Notes under the pieces: model-generated | The model's database searches: none | The model's input: only the letters and a program-made list of their open reading frames with translations | What the model was told of the DNA's origin: nothing | Shown: positions 7,403 through 15,376 of the stretch, piece by piece | How the letters are laid out: every line of letters starts with the position of its first letter | How positions within the stretch are numbered: the stretch's first letter is position 1 | Made by a program: the position numbers and the translations under genes | From: a bacterium | Lineage (GTDB): Bacteria > Patescibacteriota > Minisyncoccia > UBA6257 > Colwellbacteraceae | Assembly (NCBI GenBank): GCA_021839365.1 | Contig: JAKCBB010000004.1 | Coordinates: 1-29,529, forward strand | DNA length: 29,529 nucleotides | Reading direction: 5' to 3'

Positions 7403-8002
7403 TTACCTCATCACTAAATCTATGAGTCCCGCCGAGTTCACTTCGACCCCTCTTTGTTCGCCGTTACCGGCTGTTACATACGCGGTTACCGAAGACTGGC
7501 CAGCCGAACCGTTTATATAAACAGCCGGGCCCGGCGGAAGAAAAAAAATATTAGCGTCTTGCATAAACGACAATGATTTATCCAGGCTTATTTGGTTCAA
7601 TGTTCCGCTGTAGTAAGTAGTGGTAACCGGAGTGAAATTTGTTTGCGTAGCGGTGCCGCAGGCATAATAAATAGTAGCGGTTGATTTTGAAGCGTCAATC
7701 TTCGTGCCATAACCACACACCTGTCCTGCCGGAATCTGTCCGCCGGTAACGCTATTAATCGCTAACGCCCTCGACCTCGTAATAAGCGTCCTTAATTGCT
7801 CCTGGCTGGTTGACAACAAAAACTCGCGGCGATTAGTCGGAGCCGAGACAACGACAATGGAAAGCATTATCGAGATAATAGCCACGACAACGACAAGCTC
7901 TATAAGGGTGAAGCCTGATCGTTTTCCCCTTGGTTCAATTAACCCGGCTGTTCTTCGAAGAATACCCCTAAACCTACAAGCCGAAAAGCTTGAAATATCC
8001 AT
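7403..8002 (-). CDS. GspH/FimU-like minor pilin
   Basis: 199 aa. A long basic leader of about 29 residues ends in SG|FTLIELVVVVAII, the canonical site. The following helix and the QLRTLITRSRALAI segment match GspH/FimT/FimU pseudopilins. The C-terminal domain has a few Cys and ends in a beta-rich part. The start ATG at 8002 overlaps the end of pilD by 29 nt and has no Shine-Dalgarno sequence. I see no better in-frame start, so the leader length is tentative. Confidence 0.78.
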   Translation of the reverse strand: MDISSFSACRFRGILRRTAGLIEPRGKRSGFTLIELVVVVAIISIMLSIVVVSAPTNRREFLLSTSQEQLRTLITRSRALAINSVTGGQIPAGQVCGYGTKIDASKSTATIYYACGTATQTNFTPVTTTYYSGTLNQISLDKSLSFMQDANIFFLPPGPAVYINGSAGQSSVTAYVTAGNGEQRGVEVNSAGLIDLVMR

Positions 8003-8927
8003 TGATAATATCGTAACCGAAAAAGAAAACTAAGGTAATACCCATCACTATAAACGGAGCGAACGGAAGCCGGCTTTTCATTTTCCCTTTTCCCACAGCC
8101 ATAACGAACAAGCTGATTATCGAGCCGACTATAAAGGCAAGAATAAGGGCAATAGCGGCATCGGGCCATCCCATGAGAAGTCCTACTCCGACGATAAATT
8201 TTACATCTCCGAAGCCCATTGCCCGCCCGCGGCTTCCGAAATGCAATAAACCCAGGAGCAATACGCCGAAAGCGACTCCTATAAGCGCGTTTATCCAGAC
8301 ATCCCCGGTAAAACCGAATATCAAGGCGTATGAACCAAGAAGAGACCCTTCAGCCTTTCCTCCGGTAAAAGAGAAAACGTGAAAGAAATATTTTGTAAGA
8401 ACCGCGGCCGCTCCGACTGCGGCAAGGAAAATATTCATCTCATCCGGTATTATCTTCAAACGAAGATCTATAGACGCTATGAGAATGAACGACAGGAACG
8501 CGATTATCCATAAACCGGCCAGTATGGCGTTTCCTATCGCCGCGGTATGCAAGCCGGCGTAAAAACTGGCGGTTATATTATGCGTCTTGGGAATCGCGTT
8601 TAAAAGGTAGGACAGCATCCCCGGATGGCTTTTTACAGTCATCCAAGGCACTATGACAAAAACCGCTCCGCTTAAAAGCTCGACAAGGGGATACTGCCAG
8701 GTCAATCTCGCGTAACAGGTTCTGCACCTTCCTCTTTGAAAAGCGAAACTCAGAAGAGGTATAAGTTCATACCACATTAAAACGCGGCGGCAGTGCGGAC
8801 AATGCGAGCGTCCCCCGACATTCTTAAACAAGTGCTTATTCGGGTCATACCGAAGAATGACAACGTTCAAGAAACTGCCGATAGCGACTCCGAGAAGAAA
8901 CAAAAAGAAATAAATCCAGAAAGACAC
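7974..8927 (-). CDS. pilD: Prepilin peptidase / N-methyltransferase
   Basis: 317 aa, polytopic inner-membrane aspartyl protease (A24 family) that cleaves the leaders of the pilins encoded here. N-terminal domain: GSFLNVVILRYDP, then paired CxxC motifs (CPHC, CRTC) that bind zinc in the methylase part. Catalytic aspartates lie in the IDLRLKIIPDEMN loop and in the GFGD motif (GFGDVKF). Multiple hydrophobic segments follow. The start is GTG at 8927 with no Shine-Dalgarno sequence; the 5-15 bases upstream resemble a -10 (TAAAAT). It lies directly after the main pilin gene. Confidence 0.95.
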   Translation of the reverse strand: MSFWIYFFLFLLGVAIGSFLNVVILRYDPNKHLFKNVGGRSHCPHCRRVLMWYELIPLLSFAFQRGRCRTCYARLTWQYPLVELLSGAVFVIVPWMTVKSHPGMLSYLLNAIPKTHNITASFYAGLHTAAIGNAILAGLWIIAFLSFILIASIDLRLKIIPDEMNIFLAAVGAAAVLTKYFFHVFSFTGGKAEGSLLGSYALIFGFTGDVWINALIGVAFGVLLLGLLHFGSRGRAMGFGDVKFIVGVGLLMGWPDAAIALILAFIVGSIISLFVMAVGKGKMKSRLPFAPFIVMGITLVFFFGYDIINGYFKLFGL

Positions 8928-8942
8928 GGTAGAATTTTAATT

Positions 8943-9512
8943 TTATTGAGGCTCAACGCAGTAGACGTTCGGCGTTCCCGCACCGCAGGTAAGCGTACCG
9001 CTATCCATAGCGCATGTTACTTTGGGCTTCGCTTCCCCCACGGAATTATTAACAACATTGCTGTTTGTCTCTAATTCCGTACCTATTACATAGGAAAGAT
9101 CGGTTCCATTCGTGGGCCCGGCAAGCGGGTTATAACAATAAGGAATACCGTTTATTTCTTTAGGAACGGTAACATTGGGTATCGCCCCCTGTAAATCACT
9201 TGTTAATTTTGTCCACCCGGAATCAGGCGGATATTGCCCTTCGGCATTGTAATACATCTCTAGATAGTTCTGTACCGTCCTTATGTCCGATATTCTCTTG
9301 GAATCCCTGGCGGACGCGATGAATACGAACGATCTTATGACTATAGTCGCCAGAATGCCGATAATAGCGATAACAATTATCATTTCGATGAGAGTAAAGC
9401 CTCCTCTTAATTCGCCGAAACCTTTGGCGAAAGAGATTCTCGATTTACTACGGCCATTTTCCCCGCCGATAAAAGCGGCTCCGCCCTTCATCTTCCTAAG
9501 CAGTTGTTTCAT
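8943..9512 (-). CDS. Type IV pilin, probable major subunit
   Basis: 189 aa. A very long leader (about 38 residues, basic) ends in RGG|FTLIEMIIVIAIIGILATIV, a canonical prepilin cleavage site with Glu at +5 and the classic alpha-1 helix. The mature part has the ARDSKRISDIRTVQNYLEMYY segment and Cys pairs toward the C-terminus, as in PulG/PilE-type pilins. It is the only classical pilin of the cluster with its own promoter, so it is the best candidate for the main fibre subunit. A second ATG seven codons in (9491) would give a shorter leader. Confidence 0.85.
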   Translation of the reverse strand: MKQLLRKMKGGAAFIGGENGRSKSRISFAKGFGELRGGFTLIEMIIVIAIIGILATIVIRSFVFIASARDSKRISDIRTVQNYLEMYYNAEGQYPPDSGWTKLTSDLQGAIPNVTVPKEINGIPYCYNPLAGPTNGTDLSYVIGTELETNSNVVNNSVGEAKPKVTCAMDSGTLTCGAGTPNVYCVEPQ

Positions 9513-9540
9513 TATTTTTATTAAGCTTCTATCTCATTCA

Positions 9541-9568
9541 ATTTTAACATAGCCGTATCGACAAACAA
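9541..9568 (-). promoter_or_regulatory. Internal promoter before the pilin gene
   Basis: TTGTTT (9568-9563), 16 bp, then TAAAAT (9546-9541) on the minus strand, in the 102-bp gap between the pilin gene and pilC. It would give a leader of about 20 nt. A separate promoter suits an abundant major pilin. Confidence 0.4.
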
Positions 9569-9577
9569 GCACGTAAT

Positions 9578-9586
9578 TGTGGATAA
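9578..9586 (-). promoter_or_regulatory. Perfect DnaA-box nonamer upstream of the pilin promoter
   Basis: TTATCCACA on the minus strand is a perfect match to the consensus box. Isolated, about 10 bp upstream of the proposed -35 of the pilin gene. Not an origin. Confidence 0.35.
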
Positions 9587-9614
9587 CTTTCCGCCTGATA
9601 TTAACTGTCGGCCG

Positions 9615-10832
9615 CTACTGCTGTCCTATTACCGAAACCAGAGAGTAAATAGGTATAAGAATAGAAGCGAACAGCAATCCGACTAGTCCGCCGATAATTA
9701 TCATTATTAAAGGCTGGATAGCCTCAACCAACGTATCGACCGCATCGTCAACCTCGCGATTATAGAATGTTCCAACCCTCAAGAGCAGATCCTCAAGCCT
9801 CCCTGTCGATTCACCAACCGCGATCATCTGTCCGACAAGCTGGGGAAAGTATTTGTATTCCCTGAAAAGCGCCTGAGAAAGAAGTTCCCCCTTCCGCAAA
9901 CTATCCGCTGTTCTAAGCAGTATCTCCTCGTATACCCTGCTCCCTATCGTCCGTGCCGTAACCTCTAAGGCTTGGGCGATAGGAACTCCGCCGCGGATAA
10001 GTACGGCTAGAGACTCGGCGAAGCGCGCGACATACATTTCCTTAAGTAGGTTGCTAAAGACCGGAATGCGAAGCACGAACTCGTCGTAAACCGTATGGCC
10101 CTCCGGCGTGCGAAGATAGTCGAGTATAGAAACCACAAAAACAGACAAGGCTAGAAGTATGATCCACCACCATTTAGCCATAAGCTGTCCGCCTACGATA
10201 AGCCACCCTGTTATGGTCGGCATTTGCGCTCCGGCTTGGACGAACACGGCTCCGAGCTGAGGTAGAACCATGGTACCCATAATTACCCCGACAACCACGA
10301 ATAATAAAACCATTATTACCGGATAGATAAGCGCGTTTCTCACGCGTCCGGCGAGCGTCACGCTTCTTTCTATATAATCCGCGAGAAAACCCATTACCTC
10401 CTCGACTCTTCCGGTAACTTCGCCGGCCGCTATCATATTCGCATAAAATTCTGAAAATATGCCCGTTTGCTTGCCCATTGCCTGCGAAAGCGAAAGACCG
10501 GAAGAAACGTCATCGCTCACGCTTATCACCGCCTCCTGCAGTATAGGATTACGAGTTTGCTTGATAAGCGTCCGGAGTGCGTCTTCTAGGGGAACCCTGG
10601 CGGATAACAAGGTGGAGAACTGTCTGGTAAAAATCATAAGATCCTTGCCTTTAATACGGTTAAGCAAGGCGTATAACTGGCTTTCCAAACCTCTTCTTTC
10701 CGTCTCCGTTATGCTTAATATAAAAAGATTGTGGCTGGCAAGAATGCCTATGGCAGTTTTCTTGTTTGGGGCTTCTACGAAACCCACCTGCAATTCTCCG
10801 CCTTGGGTTCTCGCTTGGTATCTAAATTTCAT
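9615..10832 (-). CDS. pilC: Type IV pilus inner-membrane platform protein
   Basis: 405 aa, normal length for the GspF/PilC family. Two T2SSF domains are visible, each with a cytoplasmic helical bundle (residues about 50-170 and 250-380), separated by hydrophobic segments (ALIYPVIMVLLFVVVGVIMG; WWWIILLALSVFVVSIL) and closed by a C-terminal membrane helix. It links the PilB/PilT motors to the fibre and the PilM/N/O complex. The start follows pilT by 10 nt. Confidence 0.95.
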   Translation of the reverse strand: MKFRYQARTQGGELQVGFVEAPNKKTAIGILASHNLFILSITETERRGLESQLYALLNRIKGKDLMIFTRQFSTLLSARVPLEDALRTLIKQTRNPILQEAVISVSDDVSSGLSLSQAMGKQTGIFSEFYANMIAAGEVTGRVEEVMGFLADYIERSVTLAGRVRNALIYPVIMVLLFVVVGVIMGTMVLPQLGAVFVQAGAQMPTITGWLIVGGQLMAKWWWIILLALSVFVVSILDYLRTPEGHTVYDEFVLRIPVFSNLLKEMYVARFAESLAVLIRGGVPIAQALEVTARTIGSRVYEEILLRTADSLRKGELLSQALFREYKYFPQLVGQMIAVGESTGRLEDLLLRVGTFYNREVDDAVDTLVEAIQPLIMIIIGGLVGLLFASILIPIYSLVSVIGQQ

Positions 10833-10842
10833 GCCGTCTCAA

Positions 10843-11913
10843 TTAAATTTTCTCAAGTAGTATGCGCAACTCGCCGGGGTTTAACGAATACGTTTCGGCG
10901 TTATCAAGAGACACATCCTTGTTCTTAACCAGTTCCGCCAAGGATCTGTTCATAGTAATCATCCCCTCCTGCAGGCTCGTCTCGATCACTAAATCGATCT
11001 GATAAATTTTTCTTTCCCTTATAAGATTCCTTATTGCCGAATTCATAAGCATTATCTCCACCGCCGGCACTCTTCCTCCGTCTATCCTTGGAACCAGTCT
11101 TTGCGAAACTATAGCGACAAGCGTTGCCGCAAGCTGGGACGTAATCTGGGTCTGCTGGTCAACCGGGAAAGAGTCGATTATGCGGTCTATAGTCTGTGAA
11201 GCCGAGTTGGTGTGTAGTGTAGAGAAAACCAAATGCCCGGTCTCAGCCGCAGTCATCGCGGTAGCTATGGATTCGCGGTCGCGCATCTCTCCTATCATTA
11301 CAACGTCCGGATCTTGTCTTAAAAGCGACCGCAAGGCACGGTGGAAACTGGGGCTATCGGTTGAAATCTCTCTCTGAGAAATTATGCTCCTGTCCTGCAC
11401 GAACAAATATTCTATCGGATCCTCGACGGTTATGATATGCTCCATTCTGCTATGGTTGACCTCGTCAAGAACCGCAGCTAGAGTCGTAGATTTTCCCTGC
11501 CCAGCCGGACCGACAACCAGCACGAATCCCTGGTTCAGCTTGGCAAGGTCGTGTATTACGGAAGGCAAACGCAGTTCTTCCGCCGTCTTGATTACCGCCG
11601 GTATAAGTCTCAAGGCCGCCGCCATAAACCCGCGCTGGAAAAATACATTGACCCTGAACCTAGCCTTATCCTCGAAAGCGTAAGAGAAGTCTATGTCTCC
11701 GTATCTTAAAAGTTTGTCTTTTTGATCCGGATTAAGCATCGAGAGTACCAGCCCCTGCGTGTCCTCCGGCGTAAGAATCGGTTGATCCTGCAAGCTGACA
11801 AGAACGCCGTCAACGCGGAGAGTGGGTTTTCTGCCGACCGCTATGTGTAAATCCGAAGCATTCTGTCTTGCTGCCGTTAAAAGCAAATCATTTAATTTCT
11901 GAGCGTAATCCAT
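10843..11913 (-). CDS. pilT: Pilus retraction ATPase
   Basis: 356 aa hexameric ATPase that depolymerises the pilus. It carries the DLHIAVG N-terminal box, an unusual Walker A GPAGQGKS (135-142; the family norm is GPTGSGKS), an Asp box ITVEDPIEY, Walker B DVVMIGEMRD, a His box GHLVFSTLHTN and the retraction motif AIRNLIRE. All catalytic residues are retained. It has its own upstream -10 box, and no Shine-Dalgarno sequence precedes the ATG. Presence of PilT argues for active, retractile pili. Confidence 0.96.
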   Translation of the reverse strand: MDYAQKLNDLLLTAARQNASDLHIAVGRKPTLRVDGVLVSLQDQPILTPEDTQGLVLSMLNPDQKDKLLRYGDIDFSYAFEDKARFRVNVFFQRGFMAAALRLIPAVIKTAEELRLPSVIHDLAKLNQGFVLVVGPAGQGKSTTLAAVLDEVNHSRMEHIITVEDPIEYLFVQDRSIISQREISTDSPSFHRALRSLLRQDPDVVMIGEMRDRESIATAMTAAETGHLVFSTLHTNSASQTIDRIIDSFPVDQQTQITSQLAATLVAIVSQRLVPRIDGGRVPAVEIMLMNSAIRNLIRERKIYQIDLVIETSLQEGMITMNRSLAELVKNKDVSLDNAETYSLNPGELRILLEKI

Positions 11914-12026
11914 AAGCGTATTAATTGTATATCAAAAACCAAAAATCAATAACACTGCTGTAATTCTGTACGCTCCTAAGGCATTTACCGCAAAAGAGTT
12001 CATTCACCCCCGCCTGGAGCGGCAGT

Positions 12027-12032
12027 ATTATA
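12027..12032 (-). promoter_or_regulatory. Probable -10 of an internal pilT-pilC promoter
   Basis: A perfect TATAAT in the 160-bp gap between pilB and pilT, minus strand, with only a weak -35 (GTTAAA, 17 bp). The leader would be about 105 nt and contains a small CCGC/GCGG hairpin. Otherwise the gap is AT-rich without a gene. Confidence 0.45.
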
Positions 12033-12073
12033 GCTTCTTTATTTTGATTTTTAACATTTGATTTTACACTTTA

Positions 12074-13837
12074 TTAAGTCTCTACTGTTTCCTTCAATAC
12101 CTCCTCAATCGAAACTATCCCCGAAAGCGCCTTTATAATGCCGTCCTGGCGCAAGCTAACCATTCCCTGTCTCCTTGCCTCCTGGCGGACTTTTCCTTCA
12201 TCGCCGGCGTCGGAATTTATAATGTCCTCAAGCTCTCTCGTTATCTTCAACACCTCAAAAAGAGCCACTCTGCCAAGAGTTCCCTTGCCCTTGCAGGCCG
12301 CGCATCCTTTGGAGTGATAAAACCTGAATGGCCCTTCCGGATTAAACCCTTTGATTTCTCCGCCGAGCTTTACGATCTCCTCTTTGGAGAGCTTGGATAT
12401 TTCTTCGGCCGCCAGCTTATTGATATTTTCCGGGGCTTCATATTCCTCCAAGCATTGATCACAAAGGCGCCTCACCAGCCTCTGGGCAACCATTAAATTA
12501 AGAGAGGAAGGCAGGAGGAACGGCTCTATTCCCATATCTATTAATCTGGGAATAACGCCGACCGCATCGTTGGTGTGCAGGGTTGAAAGGACAACATGGC
12601 CGGTCAAGGCCGCTTGTACCGCGAGGTCAGCAGTTTCTCTGTCTCTAATCTCGCCAACCATGATTATGTCCGGATCCTGGCGGACCGCCTGCCTCAGTCC
12701 GGCGGCGAACGTATATCCTATTTCCGGTCTTACCTGCGATTGGTTTATTCCATCGACAAAATATTCCACAGGGTCTTCCATGCTTAGGATGTTCACGTCT
12801 TCCTTGTTCAAAATCTGCAGAAGAGCGTAAAGAGTCGTTGTTTTGCCGCTTCCCGTAGGGCCGGTTATAAGAACCATTCCAAACGGTTTGTTTATCCCTT
12901 CTTTTACCAGATCGGCGTTGTGTCCGGTAAGCCCCAAATTACCGACACTCTTCAATCCGATGGTCGGATCAAGCACGCGGATGGCTATTTTCTCGCCTAT
13001 GGGAGTCGGAAAAGTTGAAACACGATAATCTATGTCGCGACCGAATATCACTGTCCTGAACCTGCCGTCCTGCGGAACTCGGTTTTCGTCTATCTTCAGC
13101 TCGGCCATTATTTTTATTCTGGATATTATCGGCTGGCTCAACTCAAGCGGAAGAGTCGCCGCCTCCTGCAAATCTCCATCCAACCTGAATCTTATTCTTA
13201 ACCTGTCCTTCTGCGGCTCTATATGTATGTCGGAGGCGCCTCTTTCAACCGCTTCTCTCAGTGTGGAGGAAACTATTCTTATTATCGGAGCTTCCTTGCT
13301 TCCCACCACCTGTTCCTCGAGATTTATGACACGCTGACTCACGGAAAGATTGCTTCCTGGTTTTATATTCAGAGCGGAAACGGCTTCCTGGACAACGGTT
13401 TGATAAGGAGAATAACGCCGCAGAGCCATTTCCAAATCAGTCGGGGTTATAAGGTAAACTCCGAGATTGTATCCGTTCTGTTGGGCGATAAAACGCAAGG
13501 CTTCCTGCGCGCGCGTGTCGTCCGGGTGAACCATCCCCGCCACAAGCATCCTATTACCCAGGTTAAGCGGAACAAGTTTATATGTATTAGCCGTTTCCTC
13601 CGGAACCGCCTTTAGCGCGTCGGCGGAAATTGAACCGGGATCAATCTTTTTATACGGTATTCCTAAAATAGAACTTTTTGCCTTGGCTACATCTTCCTCG
13701 CTTAATATATGGCGCAAGTAGATAACGTCTTCAAGCGAAGAACGGGCCGATTCCGCCTCGGTCTGCAGCCGCCTGCTCAGCTCTTCGGAGAAAAGCCCGT
13801 TTCTTACCAAAGCGCCGGCTAAAACTTTGTTGTCCAT
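12074..13837 (-). CDS. pilB: Pilus extension ATPase
   Basis: 587 aa, the motor that powers pilus polymerisation. The N-terminal GspE_N/MshEN-like domain covers residues about 1-150 and may bind a regulator. The catalytic core has Walker A GPTGSGKTTT (326-335), Asp box SMEDPVEYF, Walker B PDIIMVGEIRD and His box GHVVLSTLHTND. The zinc-binding tetracysteine typical of PilB/GspE is intact (CDQC and CAACKGKG). It starts 11 nt after the PilP-like gene and is the fifth gene of the unit. Confidence 0.97.
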   Translation of the reverse strand: MDNKVLAGALVRNGLFSEELSRRLQTEAESARSSLEDVIYLRHILSEEDVAKAKSSILGIPYKKIDPGSISADALKAVPEETANTYKLVPLNLGNRMLVAGMVHPDDTRAQEALRFIAQQNGYNLGVYLITPTDLEMALRRYSPYQTVVQEAVSALNIKPGSNLSVSQRVINLEEQVVGSKEAPIIRIVSSTLREAVERGASDIHIEPQKDRLRIRFRLDGDLQEAATLPLELSQPIISRIKIMAELKIDENRVPQDGRFRTVIFGRDIDYRVSTFPTPIGEKIAIRVLDPTIGLKSVGNLGLTGHNADLVKEGINKPFGMVLITGPTGSGKTTTLYALLQILNKEDVNILSMEDPVEYFVDGINQSQVRPEIGYTFAAGLRQAVRQDPDIIMVGEIRDRETADLAVQAALTGHVVLSTLHTNDAVGVIPRLIDMGIEPFLLPSSLNLMVAQRLVRRLCDQCLEEYEAPENINKLAAEEISKLSKEEIVKLGGEIKGFNPEGPFRFYHSKGCAACKGKGTLGRVALFEVLKITRELEDIINSDAGDEGKVRQEARRQGMVSLRQDGIIKALSGIVSIEEVLKETVET

Positions 13838-13848
13838 ATTGCGCCTTT

Positions 13849-14139
13849 TTAGAAAGGCTGAAAGGGATTATCACGACCTGTCACGCCTACGTTCGGCGTT
13901 CCTATGCCGCTAGTCGCGGTAATCATACTGAAAACGCTGTAATTATTTAAAGGAGAAGCGTTCAGATTGATATTCTGTATCTGTGAAATATCGGACGGCA
14001 AAGCGTTTTCAACAAGCGGTGCGGGAGAGAAAAACACAAAGTAAACCGCGGCAATAAGCGCAAGAAGGACCATTCCGAAAATAATCGCCGTTGTCATCCC
14101 GGAATCCCGTGTTTTTTGTTCTTCTACTAATATTGCCAT
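13849..14139 (-). CDS. Short single-pass membrane protein in the pilus unit, PilP-like position
   Basis: 96 aa. A cytoplasmic N-terminus, one membrane helix (residues about 16-37, TTAIIFGMVLLALIAAVYFVFF), then an extracytoplasmic tail ending in GRDNPFQPF. The position after pilM-N-O is that of pilP, and the RxNPFxPF ending recalls the N-proximal 'RDPF' region of PilP. The folded PilP domain that contacts the secretin is absent. A reduced PilP replacement is an inference; sequence similarity alone does not prove it. The start follows an AT-rich 26-nt gap with no Shine-Dalgarno sequence. Confidence 0.6.
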   Translation of the reverse strand: MAILVEEQKTRDSGMTTAIIFGMVLLALIAAVYFVFFSPAPLVENALPSDISQIQNINLNASPLNNYSVFSMITATSGIGTPNVGVTGRDNPFQPF

Positions 14140-14165
14140 ATTTTATATATATTACACCGCTATGA

Positions 14166-14774
14166 TTATTCCGTAGAGGTCGCCGTCGAACTGGCCGGAA
14201 TCTGATAGTAAGTGTTTATCGACGCGTTGAAATTAAGAAGCGGCGCGGCGGATTTTTGTGCACCGCTCGGCGGTACTGCGGATACCGTTACCGACGACAG
14301 GTCAAAAATCCTTATATTGTCCCCGAGCGCGTCAAGAAAATCATTAACCGCCCCATAACCTCCCGATCCCTGAACGCTCAAGGATATGCCGCCAACAGCC
14401 TGGATTATGGAACCGGCAGGAGAAAAACTTATCGGTAGATACTGAAGAGAAACAGAGGAAAGAGTTATATTATTCGATGCGGCAAGTCCCTGTAACTGAT
14501 TGACGATAGTGGGCGCCTCCCCTCTGGTCGGAAGGATCGCCGAAAGAGTGTTTTGCGTCGAGCTGGAACTGCTGTACTCGCTCGAAAGGTTCGCCATATT
14601 CTGGGATATCGAATTTAGCTGCTGTAGCTGTCCCTGCGCTCCGGAAACTTGACCTCGTAAATCTTCAACCGTGCCGAAAAGAGGAACTATGTATGAAGAG
14701 TAAATAATAACCGCGCCTACAAGAAGCGCCAGACTGGCAAGCAAGCTGTAAAATCTTTTTGCTGAAGCGCTCAT
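14166..14774 (-). CDS. pilO: Type IV pilus alignment protein PilO
   Basis: 202 aa. Short cytoplasmic tail, one membrane helix (about 10-32), a coiled-coil stretch (VEDLRGQVSGAQGQLQQLNSIS) and a C-terminal ferredoxin-like domain beginning around PTIVNQLQGLAASNNITL. This is the PilO architecture. It pairs with PilN in the inner-membrane alignment complex. The ATG overlaps the pilN TGA (ATGA), so the two are made in step. Confidence 0.88.
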   Translation of the reverse strand: MSASAKRFYSLLASLALLVGAVIIYSSYIVPLFGTVEDLRGQVSGAQGQLQQLNSISQNMANLSSEYSSSSSTQNTLSAILPTRGEAPTIVNQLQGLAASNNITLSSVSLQYLPISFSPAGSIIQAVGGISLSVQGSGGYGAVNDFLDALGDNIRIFDLSSVTVSAVPPSGAQKSAAPLLNFNASINTYYQIPASSTATSTE

Positions 14775-15376
14775 CTGTTTATTGTGGTTGACGCATTGTT
14801 CGGCCCCAGAACAACGGGTGTCTGGTTATAAGTAAACAGTCCCGGATTGACATATAAAGTCGCCTGGAAAGAAACCGTGTTTCCGCTCAACTCCGAGCCG
14901 TCAAGAACGGCGCGTGTTACCTGCGGAGCGTTTTCATAAACCTGAAGCTGCGAAGCCAAAACAGCGTAAGAAGACGCCGTTCCAGATATGTCTATCTTGT
15001 TTTCCAAAACTGTTACCTTTATTGAGGAATAACTGACCTTGGGTTCGGTGGAAGAAGCAAGAAACGGCAGAAACGCTGACGGATTGACGTGATTCCTCAG
15101 TAATTTTCCTATGTTTATTATCTGCGAATAATAATTTACATAGTCCTTTTGCGTGGAGGCTATGGTATTTTGTTCTGAATTAACCTGCGTCTGCAGGGCG
15201 TAATACTGTCTCTGAAGATACGGTTTGTATCCGAACTCCAGGCCGAGATAGCTTAAAAGAGCCGCCAAAAAAACAATGGCCATAATGGTCAAAAACCTCC
15301 ACGGCCATCCTACCGGAAGTTTCTCTCTTGATAATTGCGACTGTATGCCGCTTAAATTGTTTGGATATGCTGGCAT
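14771..15376 (-). CDS. pilN: Type IV pilus alignment protein PilN
   Basis: 201 aa. The open frame extends 35 codons further inside pilM, but the proper start is the ATG at 15376, which overlaps the pilM stop (TAATG). One membrane helix (WRFLTIMAIVFLAALLSYLGL) is followed by a coiled coil (about 55-85) and a periplasmic-type ferredoxin fold. The cytoplasmic tail, MPAYPNNLSGIQSQLSREK, lacks the INLLP motif by which PilN usually docks into PilM. Fold and position make the assignment likely. Confidence 0.85.
   Translation of the reverse strand: MPAYPNNLSGIQSQLSREKLPVGWPWRFLTIMAIVFLAALLSYLGLEFGYKPYLQRQYYALQTQVNSEQNTIASTQKDYVNYYSQIINIGKLLRNHVNPSAFLPFLASSTEPKVSYSSIKVTVLENKIDISGTASSYAVLASQLQVYENAPQVTRAVLDGSELSGNTVSFQATLYVNPGLFTYNQTPVVLGPNNASTTINR

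Noticed and set aside
9578..9586. Origin of replication at the DnaA box
   Set aside because: A single box with no cluster, no unwinding region, no dnaA/dnaN genes and no strand switch in gene direction.
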